This document shows positions 1 to 7,564 of a stretch of 64,000 bases of DNA, piece by piece. A model generated the notes under the pieces. It was given only the letters and a program-made list of their open reading frames with translations. It was not told the DNA's origin and ran no database searches. The position numbers and the translations under genes are program-made. Source of the stretch: GWB2-37-7 sp942492835 (GTDB lineage: Bacteria; Bacillota; Clostridia; Lutisporales; Lutisporaceae); contig OW818645.1 in assembly GCA_942492835.1 (NCBI GenBank), positions 1,674,001-1,738,000 of the forward strand. The letters run 5' to 3'. The stretch's first letter is position 1, and every line of letters begins with the position of its first letter.

Positions 1-439
1 GTCCTAGTGCCGCACCCAATTGCTTCCTTCTTCGTACTGATTCTGACAACCCTGTAAGTCCATACTCTATCATATCTGCAGTAGTAAACTCCACCCTTTT
101 TTCTGAGGTTTCTGCTTTTGCCATATCTAGAGCTTTTAGTATCGCTTCAGGAGAAGCATTTTCCACGCCAATGTCATTTTCAAATTCTGCATCCTCTGCA
201 GGTATGAAGGCATGCTTAACTCCCTTAACCTTGTTTGCAATGATCCTCCTTATTTTCTCACCCATGAAGTCTGGATCAGTAAGCACAATTACCCCTTGTT
301 TTTGCTGTGCCTTACGTATAAGCTCCAAAGTCTGCTTGGTTAATCCAAAGCCGCTTGTAATAATTATCTCAGCTTCTACCGCCTTTTTTACAGCAGCAAC
401 ATCGTTTTTTCCTTCTACTACAATTAATTCCTTAATCAA
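1..439 (-). CDS. rnmV: Ribonuclease M5, C-terminus cut by window edge
   Basis: RNase M5 matures 5S rRNA by cutting both strands of its precursor. Translating the minus strand from 439 gives a Toprim domain: the N-terminus reads IKELIVVEGKND (glutamate of the Toprim VEG motif) and LTDPDFMGEKIR supplies the metal-binding DxD. About 146 residues are visible and the family is usually near 180, so only the C-terminus is missing. I chose a TTG start at 439 because GGGGGA lies at a good distance and the protein then starts like the family; an in-frame ATG at 454 lacks a well placed site. It lies downstream of the yabE-like gene on the same strand, as in Bacillus, where ksgA would come next, outside the window. 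The family assignment is firm; the start is inferred. Confidence 0.9.
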   Translation of the reverse strand, partial: MIKELIVVEGKNDVAAVKKAVEAEIIITSGFGLTKQTLELIRKAQQKQGVIVLTDPDFMGEKIRRIIANKVKGVKHAFIPAEDAEFENDIGVENASPEAILKALDMAKAETSEKRVEFTTADMIEYGLTGLSESVRRRKQLGAALG

Positions 440-513
440 TATTATCCCCCGCATTATCCTTTAATAACATAATGTCTATTAAATAATACTACCTTATGTT
501 GTCCAAACTAAAT

Positions 514-544
514 TTAATCCACAGAATATTCTCCTGTGGATTAA
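514..544 (-). terminator. Hairpin between yabE-like gene and rnmV
   Basis: Eleven-base perfect inverted repeat (TTAATCCACAG / CTGTGGATTAA) with a 9-base loop. It lies just after the yabE-like stop codon and before rnmV. The following minus-strand bases are only moderately T-rich, so it could be a weak or partial terminator or a processing site. Confidence 0.5.
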
Positions 545-553
545 TAATTGATT

Positions 554-1588
554 TTAAAATTTGTATTTAGGTTTATCTAATACATAAACCTTTACTGTTC
601 GTTTACCATACCTTCTTACATCTGTTGGAGAATCGTAATACAGGTCTATTCTATTTCCCTTAATCGCACCGCCAATATCTGCCGCCAATGCTTCACCGTA
701 GCCCTCTATATAAAGCCATGTGCCTAAGGGTATTACTCTAGGATCAACTGCTGCTATACCTGGTCTAACTCTAAGCCCGGAGTATGTTATACCATAGTGT
801 GAATCTCCAGGATTTTTACCACAGCTTTCATAGCTTACGTCATAAGCAGTAGAAGTCATCTTTATAGCTCTGGTAAAACCAATCTGCCCTCTAGAGGTTA
901 TAAGAGTTGTCTTTGCACCCTCCTCTATAATGCCATTTACCGGCTCTTTGATAATTTTCTCACTAACTATTTGTCTGCTTACTTCTTTACCATCTTCATA
1001 AACTACCTTAATTGAAACCTGTTTTTCTCCACTTTGTCCTTTTCTTACAACATTAACAAAACCTTTTGCTAAGCTATCAAGCTTCTTGACTTCATTTTTA
1101 AAGTCAACTTGTACTTTCTGGTCTACTAGCTTTTCTTCTACTCTTATAATACTTACTTCCATATCATCTTTTATTTCTGCATTCATAGCCGGCTCTACCT
1201 TATCCTTGCTTCCAACAAGAACTTTAGCTTCGTCTAGTGCATTTTTAACCGTAGTAACAGTTGTCATTATTGACATATTGCTATCCTTGGTTTTAATGTT
1301 TACTTTTTTAGCTCTTTGAATGCTTATACTTAAACCGTCTTCCAACTTATCTGTCATAGAAATATCAACTTTATCATATGGTCCAATTTTTATATTTTCT
1401 TCGTTTAGTGCATCCTCTACTGTATTCTTAAAAGTACTAATTTTAATTTCTTTTTCTGAATCGAATACAATTATATCCTTTTTCATCCAACCATAGACCA
1501 AAGATGTAGTAAGTACTAAGCAAACCATTATAACGGCTGCAAGCTTTACATAAATCATACTCTTGCCATTATTTATGCTTATCTTCAT
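554..1588 (-). CDS. yabE: YabE-like cell-wall protein (DUF348, G5, 3D domains)
   Basis: A 344-residue exported or membrane-anchored protein, probably a peptidoglycan-active enzyme. One hydrophobic segment lies at about residues 11-33, followed by two DUF348 repeats (about 36-145), a G5 domain (about 150-225) and a C-terminal 3D domain. The 3D domain shows its aspartates in AVDPRVIPLG and AADIGGAIKGNRIDLYYDS, the fold shared with MltA-type lytic transglycosylases. Start ATG at 1588 follows GGAGG. It sits between tatD and rnmV, the same order as B. subtilis yabD-yabE-rnmV, which supports orthology. A good promoter stands directly upstream. The exact bond cleaved cannot be read from the sequence. 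Confidence 0.88.
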   Translation of the reverse strand: MKISINNGKSMIYVKLAAVIMVCLVLTTSLVYGWMKKDIIVFDSEKEIKISTFKNTVEDALNEENIKIGPYDKVDISMTDKLEDGLSISIQRAKKVNIKTKDSNMSIMTTVTTVKNALDEAKVLVGSKDKVEPAMNAEIKDDMEVSIIRVEEKLVDQKVQVDFKNEVKKLDSLAKGFVNVVRKGQSGEKQVSIKVVYEDGKEVSRQIVSEKIIKEPVNGIIEEGAKTTLITSRGQIGFTRAIKMTSTAYDVSYESCGKNPGDSHYGITYSGLRVRPGIAAVDPRVIPLGTWLYIEGYGEALAADIGGAIKGNRIDLYYDSPTDVRRYGKRTVKVYVLDKPKYKF

Positions 1589-1618
1589 TACTTTACCTCC
1601 TTCTGGTAACTTGTAGTA

Positions 1619-1647
1619 ATTTTAACTGCTTTTATTCTTATTGTCAA
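1619..1647 (-). promoter_or_regulatory. SigA-type promoter of the yabE-like gene
   Basis: Minus strand TTGACA (1642-1647), 17-base spacer, TAAAAT (1619-1624), about 30 bases upstream of the yabE-like start. Both hexamers are near consensus. Confidence 0.7.
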
Positions 1648-1649
1648 AT

Positions 1650-1919
1650 TTTATTCCATTATATTGTATTTCTACAGTCTTCTTCCATCATTATAGACTA
1701 TAAAATACACTTATATAAATCTCACTATTTATTACAATTAGATGTATTAATGAGGTTTATATTATTACAATATATTAATAGAACTTGTCTATTATGTATT
1801 ATTAACAAGAAGAACATTATTATACAACAAATATCCCAGATTAGGTATTCTATACATTTTGTCTTAGGTGACACACATAGAGCTTTTTCTGTTGCATTGA
1901 TGTGACACATACCCTATCT
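1650..1919. other. Intergenic region, no gene seen
   Basis: AT-rich spacer between tatD and the yabE-like promoter. A 61-codon minus-strand reading frame here (1725-1910) has no ribosome-binding site and an implausible composition, so I do not call it. No convincing hairpin terminator for tatD is visible. Confidence 0.5.
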
Positions 1920-2684
1920 TTATATGTTAAAAAACAGCTTACCGTTTTCTAAGGTCTTCTGTGCCACTTCCTCAAAGCTAATGCCTTTTATATCCGCTAT
2001 TTTCTCTGCAACATGTCTTACATAGCCGGAGTAGTTTCGCTCTCCCCTATGAGGAACAGGAGTGAGATAAGGACTATCCGTTTCTATTAGTAACATGTCT
2101 AATGGCACTTCCTTTACTACATCAACAGTCTTCATTGCATTTTTAAAGGTAATTGGACCGCTAATGGATAGATAAAATCCCAGTTTAAGGCACTCTCTAG
2201 CCATTTCAACACTGCCTGAAAAACTGTGCAGCACTCCACCCATACCTTTTACATTCATCTTTTTAAATATATCCATTACATCTCCATGGGATTCCCTATC
2301 ATGTACTATAATAGGGAGCTTTAACTGCTTTGCAAGGTCAATTTGCTCCATAAACCTCTGCTTTTGTATCTCTCTAGGTGAAAGATCATAGTGATAATCA
2401 AGACCTATCTCCCCAATTGCCTTTACTCGTGGATTGTCTGACAAACTCCCTATTACATTCAAGGTATCTTTATCTATGGATTTTGCATCATGTGGGTGTA
2501 TCCCTACTGCGGCATATATAAAATCATATTGTTTAGCTAAGGCTATAGACTTTAGAGAGGTTCGCATGTCACAGCCTACATTTACTATAAGCTCAACACC
2601 CTCATCTCTGCACTGCCCTATAACCTTGTCGCGATCCTCATCAAATCTGCTATCATCTAAATGTGCATGTGTATCAAACAACAT
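1920..2684 (-). CDS. tatD: TatD family metal-dependent DNase
   Basis: A 254-residue TIM-barrel hydrolase of the TatD family (B. subtilis YabD/DayD type), probably a 3'-5' exonuclease or DNA-processing nuclease in the cytoplasm. The metal ligands are visible: THAHLDD at the N-terminus (HxH), GEIGLDYHYD (Glu), IVHDRES (His), HSFSGS (His) and ETDSPYL near the C-terminus (Asp). Full family length. ATG at 2684 is preceded by AAGGAA. It lies 20 bases after metG on the same strand, so the two are probably co-transcribed under the metG T-box, a pairing conserved across Firmicutes. Confidence 0.95.
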   Translation of the reverse strand: MLFDTHAHLDDSRFDEDRDKVIGQCRDEGVELIVNVGCDMRTSLKSIALAKQYDFIYAAVGIHPHDAKSIDKDTLNVIGSLSDNPRVKAIGEIGLDYHYDLSPREIQKQRFMEQIDLAKQLKLPIIVHDRESHGDVMDIFKKMNVKGMGGVLHSFSGSVEMARECLKLGFYLSISGPITFKNAMKTVDVVKEVPLDMLLIETDSPYLTPVPHRGERNYSGYVRHVAEKIADIKGISFEEVAQKTLENGKLFFNI

Positions 2685-2704
2685 ATTGTTATTCCTTCCT
2701 TCGT

Positions 2705-4666
2705 CTAGCTTACATCGGCTCCTGACTTTATTTCAGACATTGGAGTCACCAAAGTAAGCGTATTATTATCAGATGCTGCTAATATCATACCATTGGATTC
2801 TATTCCCCTTAGCTTTACAGGCTTCAGGTTTGCCACAAGCACAACATACTTACCGATAAGTTCCTCTGGCTTATAATTTTTAGCTATTCCGGAAACCACC
2901 TGTCTTTTTTCTTCCCCGACCTCAAGCTGTAGCTTAAGAAGCTTATCAGCACCTTCAACCTTTTCACATTCTAAAACCTTAGCAATCTTTAATTGAACCT
3001 TATCAAAGTCATCAATTGTGATAAATCCATCATTTGAGGCAGGTTCTTCCTTCTTTTTCTCTTCAACCTTTGGCTGTTCCATAACTAAAGTCTCTTTTTC
3101 ACAATCAGCATTTATTTCTGCCAGCTTCTTAGCTTCATCAATTCTTGCAAATAGTGGCTTTGCTTCATTTACCTTGCTGCCTACAACTGTACCGTTAAAG
3201 ACCTTAATGCTATCCCAGTCTGTTCTCTGTGCATTAATTTGTCTTTGAATTTCCACTGCTGTATCAGGAATAAAAGGTACTAAAAGTATTGAAGCTACCC
3301 TGATGCTCTCCAACAAATTATAGAGAACTGTTGCAAGTCTTGCCTTGTTGTCTTCATTCTTTGCAAGCACCCAAGGCTGTGTCTCATCAATATATTTATT
3401 GCTTCTCTTAAGCAATGTAATAACCTCGTCTAAGGCATCCGATACCCTATAATCATTCATTTTTTCCTCAACCTTACCTGGTGTTGCAAGTGTAAGATTT
3501 ATAAGCTCCTCATCCAAGCTCTCCTTTGCAGAAGGCTCAGCTATTACTCCATCAAAATACTTATCAACCATAGTTATAGTTCTGTTTACAAGATTACCTA
3601 AATTGTTTGCCAAATCACTGTTTATTTTGGCTATAATATGCTCATACGTCATGTTTCCGTCCTGTGCAAAAGGCATTTCCTTAAGCAAATAATACCTTAC
3701 TGCATCCAGTCCAAAATATCTCACTAAATCCTCTGCATAAATTACATTTCCCTTTGACTTAGACATTTTATCCTTGCCTTGAAGCAGCCAAGGATGACCA
3801 TAAACCTGCTTAGGCAACTTTTCACCTAGAGCCATAAGGATTATAGGCCAATATATAGTATGGAATCTTACTATATCCTTACCTATTATATGCACATCTG
3901 CAGGCCAGTACTTTTTGAAAAGCTCTCCATTCTCGCCCTCAGGATCATAACCTAATGCTGTGATATAGTTGGATAGCGCATCTATCCACACATATATTAC
4001 ATGCTTATCATCAAAGGTAACAGGAACTCCCCAGTTAAAGGAGGTTCTCGATACGCAGAGATCCTGCAAGCCAGGCTTTATAAAATTGTTTATCATCTCA
4101 TTCTTTCTAGATTCAGGCCATATAAAGTCTGGATTCTCCTCTATATGCTTCATAAGTCTGTCTGCATACTTGGATAGTCTGAAAAAATATGCTTCCTCAC
4201 TTGCCTTCTGAACATCTCTGCCGCAGTCAGGGCATTTTCCATCAACAAGCTGTGACTCTGTATAGAAGGATTCACACGGAGTGCAGTATAAACCCTCATA
4301 GGAGCTTTTATAAATATCTCCCTGGTCATACAGCTTCTTGAATATCTTTTGCACTGTTACCTCGTGTTCCTTGTCCGTTGTACGTATGAACTTATCATAG
4401 CTTACGTTCATGAAGTCCCAAATTCTTCTTATCTCTCCTGCAATCTTATCTACATGAGCCTTTGGAGTTATTCCATCACTTTCTGCCTGTTCTTGGATTT
4501 TTTGACCGTGTTCATCTGTACCAGTCATGAAAAACACATCATAACCTGTCAATCTCTTAAATCTTGCAATAGAGTCTGAAAGCACCGCTTCATAAGTATT
4601 TCCGATATGAGGTATTCTTGAGGTATATGCTATAGCAGTTGTCATATAAAACTTTGGTTTACTCAT
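2705..4666 (-). CDS. metG: Methionyl-tRNA synthetase
   Basis: Charges tRNA-Met. The 653-residue protein has a class I catalytic domain with the HIGH-type motif IPHIGNTYEA near the N-terminus, a zinc knuckle with two Cys pairs (CTPC and CPDC, about residues 127-147), and DKMSKSKGN (KMSKS loop). An anticodon-binding helical domain follows. The C-terminal ~100 residues are an EMAP/Trbp111-like tRNA-binding domain (VQLKIAKV...VANLKPVKLRGIESNGM) that dimerises the enzyme. ATG at 4666 has GGAGGAAAG upstream. A methionine T-box lies in its leader, so expression should rise when uncharged tRNA-Met accumulates. tatD follows closely. Confidence 0.98.
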   Translation of the reverse strand: MSKPKFYMTTAIAYTSRIPHIGNTYEAVLSDSIARFKRLTGYDVFFMTGTDEHGQKIQEQAESDGITPKAHVDKIAGEIRRIWDFMNVSYDKFIRTTDKEHEVTVQKIFKKLYDQGDIYKSSYEGLYCTPCESFYTESQLVDGKCPDCGRDVQKASEEAYFFRLSKYADRLMKHIEENPDFIWPESRKNEMINNFIKPGLQDLCVSRTSFNWGVPVTFDDKHVIYVWIDALSNYITALGYDPEGENGELFKKYWPADVHIIGKDIVRFHTIYWPIILMALGEKLPKQVYGHPWLLQGKDKMSKSKGNVIYAEDLVRYFGLDAVRYYLLKEMPFAQDGNMTYEHIIAKINSDLANNLGNLVNRTITMVDKYFDGVIAEPSAKESLDEELINLTLATPGKVEEKMNDYRVSDALDEVITLLKRSNKYIDETQPWVLAKNEDNKARLATVLYNLLESIRVASILLVPFIPDTAVEIQRQINAQRTDWDSIKVFNGTVVGSKVNEAKPLFARIDEAKKLAEINADCEKETLVMEQPKVEEKKKEEPASNDGFITIDDFDKVQLKIAKVLECEKVEGADKLLKLQLEVGEEKRQVVSGIAKNYKPEELIGKYVVLVANLKPVKLRGIESNGMILAASDNNTLTLVTPMSEIKSGADVS

Positions 4667-4691
4667 TTTCTCTTTCCTCCTTTTTTATTCA

Positions 4692-4975
4692 AAAAAACAA
4701 AAGAGGCTTCCCCCCACCATGGGACGAAGACCTCGTGTTACCACCCAAATTTATATTTGCATCGCTGCAAAAATCTCTATAAGTGACTTGCTACTGCGCA
4801 TCACCCTGCCTACTAACGGTGGCTTCCGTTGCTGGCTTAGTATTACCTCACCAACACAGTTCAGGGGCCATGTTCAGTCAATCTAGTGTACCGGCTTTCA
4901 CCTAGGATAAAAAATCCAACCCGGCTCTCTAGGACATTTCAATCGACTTACTCTTCCCATCATTACCTTTAATAT
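4692..4975 (-). promoter_or_regulatory. T-box leader (Met specifier) for metG
   Basis: The minus strand carries the T-box hallmark GGGTGGTAACACGAGG (about 4731-4747) followed by a terminator stem (GAGGTCTTCGTCCC with GGGGGGAAGCCTC) and a T-run (4692-4738). Upstream is a long stem I region starting near AGAGAGCCGGGTTGG. An ATG triplet at 4870-4872, in GAACATGGCC, is placed like the specifier codon and fits the downstream methionyl-tRNA synthetase. T-box boundaries are approximate. Confidence 0.92.
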
Positions 4976-4996
4976 ATTTTCCAACTTATTGATAAA

Positions 4997-5025
4997 AATA
5001 TACACCAATTACATGCTGTTGTCAA
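4997..5025 (-). promoter_or_regulatory. Promoter of the metG T-box transcript
   Basis: Minus strand TTGACA (5020-5025), 17-base spacer, TATATT (4997-5002), about 30 bases upstream of the T-box stem I region. Confidence 0.75.
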
Positions 5026-5038
5026 TAATTCTAATATT

Positions 5039-5548
5039 TTATTTAATTAAAATTGTGCATACAATTATCGCACCTATTACTCCTGCTAAATCTGCTATTA
5101 AAGCAGCTATCAGCGTATGCCTTATATTTTTAATACCTATGGAGCCATAATATATAGTAATCGTATAAAAAATTGTCTCTGTGCTGCTCATAATGACACT
5201 TGCAACTATGCCCTCAAAGCTATCAGGTCCCACCCTTTTTAATATATCTGCCAATACACCCAGTGCACCGCTTCCTGATAAAGGCTTCATAATTACCAAG
5301 GGCATTATATTCTTCGGAATTCCCAAAGCATTTGTTATTGGACTTAATATATATAGTAAGAAGTCTAATCCACCAGACTCCCTAAGCATTCCCACTGCCA
5401 AAAGCATAGCTGCTATGTATGGGAAAATTCTATATGTAATCAGCAATCCTTCCTTTGCTCCCTCTATAAAAACCTCATAAACCTTTACACCTTTTATGTA
5501 ACCATATGTCAAAATAAACAGTATTATCAAAGGTATTATATAGCTCAT
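5039..5548 (-). CDS. spmB: Spore maturation protein B
   Basis: A 169-residue integral membrane protein with a nucleoside-recognition (Gate) domain, family SpmB. In Bacillus, SpmA and SpmB are needed for full dehydration of the spore core. Several hydrophobic helices are visible, including an N-terminal one (MSYIIPLIILFILTYGYI) and the motif PLSGSGALGVLADI typical of the family. Its start overlaps the end of spmA by four bases, so the two are translated together and probably work as a complex in the forespore or mother-cell membrane. Family assignment is firm; the transported molecule, if any, is unknown. Confidence 0.92.
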   Translation of the reverse strand: MSYIIPLIILFILTYGYIKGVKVYEVFIEGAKEGLLITYRIFPYIAAMLLAVGMLRESGGLDFLLYILSPITNALGIPKNIMPLVIMKPLSGSGALGVLADILKRVGPDSFEGIVASVIMSSTETIFYTITIYYGSIGIKNIRHTLIAALIADLAGVIGAIIVCTILIK

Positions 5549-6132
5549 CTAGCACCACCTGTTGTCTTCTCTAACAGCTTGCATACAATAATGCCTGTTG
5601 AAAGCGCAAGCATCGAGGTTATCAAAGCAGGAAGTATTATAATTCCTGGATTTGTAGAGCCAAGTGATGACCTTAGTGACAGCACTGTTGCAGGTATAAG
5701 CTGTGGAGGTGCAGCATTTATGACAAGAAATAAACACATAGCATTGGTGGCAGCATCCTTTCTTGTATTTAATCTTTGCAGCTCATCCATGGCTTTTAAG
5801 CCCATAGGTGTTGCAGCATTCCCTAATCCCAACATGTTTGAGGTAATGTTCATAACCATAGCACCTATAGCATTGCCTTTTGATGGAAGCTCATTGAAAA
5901 TCAATCTCAACACAGGTCTAATTATTAAAGAAAGCTTATCTACTAAGCCGGACTTTTCTGCTACCCTTAGCACTCCGCACCAAAGCACCATACCTCCTAC
6001 AAGCCCAAGAGCTAGTTCTACAGAGGTTCCCAAAGAACGAAATATTTCCTCGCTCAAAAGCCCTAACCTACCATTTGTAGCCGCAAAAGCCACCGCTATA
6101 GCTATCATAAAAAACCATATCTTATTTATCAA
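5545..6132 (-). CDS. spmA: Spore maturation protein A
   Basis: About 195 residues, multi-pass membrane protein of the SpmA/nucleoside-recognition family and partner of SpmB. Motifs GLVGGMVLWCGVLRVAEKSG, GNAIGAMVMNITSNMLGLGN and GNAATPMGLKAM are characteristic. The longest frame begins at an ATG at 6147, but that codon has no ribosome-binding site and lies inside a hairpin stem. A TTG at 6132, eight bases after GGTGGG, gives an N-terminus (INKIWFFMIAIAVAF) that matches the usual family start, so I use it. The stop overlaps the spmB start. Confidence 0.88.
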   Translation of the reverse strand: MINKIWFFMIAIAVAFAATNGRLGLLSEEIFRSLGTSVELALGLVGGMVLWCGVLRVAEKSGLVDKLSLIIRPVLRLIFNELPSKGNAIGAMVMNITSNMLGLGNAATPMGLKAMDELQRLNTRKDAATNAMCLFLVINAAPPQLIPATVLSLRSSLGSTNPGIIILPALITSMLALSTGIIVCKLLEKTTGGAR

Positions 6133-6139
6133 AAGAAAT

Positions 6140-6177
6140 CCCACCATTCGTTGTATATTAGTACAATGTATGGTGGG
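6140..6177 (-). terminator. Hairpin at the 5' end of spmA
   Basis: Inverted repeat: 8 bp (CCCACCAT / ATGGTGGG), a 3-base internal loop, then 5 bp (TTGTA / TACAA) around a 6-base loop. On the minus strand ATTTCTTTTG follows, so it may end transcripts of the upstream hydrolase. The same stem holds the GGTGGG that would serve the TTG start of spmA, so it could also limit spmA translation. Confidence 0.5.
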
Positions 6178-6187
6178 GCAATGTTAT

Positions 6188-6997
6188 TTATTCTTTATTG
6201 TTTTCTCCTATAAACCTCAATACTGCATTATTGAACTCTTCCTGCTTTTCAAAGCAAGAGGCATGTCCTGCATCTTTTATAATCAGTAAGCTTGAGTCTT
6301 CAATACGTTCATGTATCATTCTAAGCTCTTGTATCGGTGTTATTACATCCAAGTCCGAAGCTATGCACAGTGTAGGCACCTTGATCGCATGAATTTGATC
6401 TATTATATCATAGCTTCTGGTGCTGCCTAGAAGCTTTATAAATGCATCAAACCATGACTTTTTAAGTACTTTCCCAAAGGCTTTTTCTCTTCCTTTTAGC
6501 CAATGCCAATTATTCTCATAAAAGACCGATGAGTATATAAAGGGCATTGTCAGTTTAAAATATATCTCACCATCATACAGTCTTGCAGCTTCATGCCACG
6601 AGTCCACTATTGCTCCTAAATGCTTTGTTACTCTTGCAGTAGTATTGCTTAACACAAGACTCTTTAACATATACTGATACTTCAAAGCAAACAGCATAGC
6701 TACCTTTGCACCATAAGATGTACCTACAATATGTACCTTTTCTATATTCAACTTATCAAATAATGCCTTTAGGTCTTCTACATGAATATCAATAACAAAA
6801 TCCTCATTTACATATTGAGATCGACCTTGATTACGAAAATCAATTCTTAATAATCTATAGCTCTTAGTATACACAGGTACAAAATCATACCAGTTTGTAG
6901 TATTCATCATCATCCCATTTAGTATTACAACAGTCTCACTACCGCTTCCATTTAGCTCATAAAATATTTCTAACCCATTTATAATTTCCTTTGGCAA
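6188..6997 (-). CDS. Alpha/beta hydrolase
   Basis: A 269-residue alpha/beta-hydrolase-fold protein. The nucleophile elbow is GTSYGAK (Ser at about residue 95), the oxyanion segment follows ILNGMMM, an acid lies in CIASDLDVITP (about 215) and the catalytic His is in DAGHASCF (about 245). Substrate cannot be predicted; esterase, lipase and C-C hydrolase relatives all look like this. The start is TTG at 6997, eight bases after GGGGGG; the next ATG is far downstream. It is on the same strand as spmA, separated by a hairpin, and may or may not share a transcript. Confidence 0.88.
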   Translation of the reverse strand: MPKEIINGLEIFYELNGSGSETVVILNGMMMNTTNWYDFVPVYTKSYRLLRIDFRNQGRSQYVNEDFVIDIHVEDLKALFDKLNIEKVHIVGTSYGAKVAMLFALKYQYMLKSLVLSNTTARVTKHLGAIVDSWHEAARLYDGEIYFKLTMPFIYSSVFYENNWHWLKGREKAFGKVLKKSWFDAFIKLLGSTRSYDIIDQIHAIKVPTLCIASDLDVITPIQELRMIHERIEDSSLLIIKDAGHASCFEKQEEFNNAVLRFIGENNKE

Positions 6998-7097
6998 ATT
7001 TAATGCCCCCCTAGCAAATAAAATTTATTTTTAGACTAGGTCAAATAGCCTATCCACTTCATATAATGCTATTAGCACGTTATAAGGAGTGATACAA

Positions 7098-7520
7098 ATG
7101 CCACAATGGCCATTCTTCTGTCCTTATATGAATCAAAATAATGAGGACGACGAAGATTTCCGTTCACCAGACGGAGTTCAACCTCCAGGTTTTCCTGATC
7201 AATTTCCAGACTTTACAATGCCCTTTGGTCCTGGTGGACCATCAATGGGCCCTCAAGGAGAATTCCCTCCAGGACCTCCACCATCTATTACCCCTCAATT
7301 TTCCCAAGGGGAGGGAATAGGAACTTTTGCAGTTGATCCAGGATCAATAAGACGATGTAGATTCCATTTTGTATTTATAAGACTCAATAACGGTCGTCAA
7401 TTCTGGGCTTGGCTCACCTTTGTAGGTCGTACCTCAGTAGCAGGATACAGATGGAATGGACGCAGGTGGGTATATTTTGGTATAGATTTAAGAAGAATAG
7501 ACGAATTTATATGCTTTTAA
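7098..7520 (+). CDS. Small Pro/Gly-rich protein with conserved aromatic C-terminal domain
   Basis: About 140 residues in two parts. Residues 1-85 are low-complexity and rich in Pro, Gly, Phe and Asp (PPGFPDQFPDFTMPFGPGGP), with an acidic NNEDDEDF stretch. Residues 90-140 form a compact segment (RRCRFHFVFIRLNNGRQFWA, VGRTSVAGYRWNGRRW, GIDLRRIDEFICF) that I remember as a recurring short clostridial protein family, without being able to name its function. ATG at 7098 is eight bases after AAGGAG; a GTG at 7089 overlaps that site and is not used. No signal peptide or membrane helix. A surface, spore-coat or spore-associated role would fit the composition but is a guess. Confidence 0.75.
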   Translation: MPQWPFFCPYMNQNNEDDEDFRSPDGVQPPGFPDQFPDFTMPFGPGGPSMGPQGEFPPGPPPSITPQFSQGEGIGTFAVDPGSIRRCRFHFVFIRLNNGRQFWAWLTFVGRTSVAGYRWNGRRWVYFGIDLRRIDEFICF

Positions 7521-7561
7521 ATAAGAAACTCTCGATCTTTTTGATCGAGGGTTTCTTATTT
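7519..7561. terminator. Bidirectional terminator
   Basis: Nineteen-base near-perfect inverted repeat (AAATAAGAAACTCTCGATC, loop TTTTT, then its complement) between two convergent genes. A/T flanks on both sides allow termination in both directions. Confidence 0.9.
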
Positions 7562-7564
7562 AAA

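Noticed and set aside
514..544. DnaA boxes in the yabE-rnmV hairpin
   Set aside because: The stem has TAATCCACA, one mismatch from the box, and is better explained as a hairpin.
1725..1910. 61-codon minus-strand frame
   Set aside because: No ribosome-binding site, implausible composition, AT-rich intergenic DNA.
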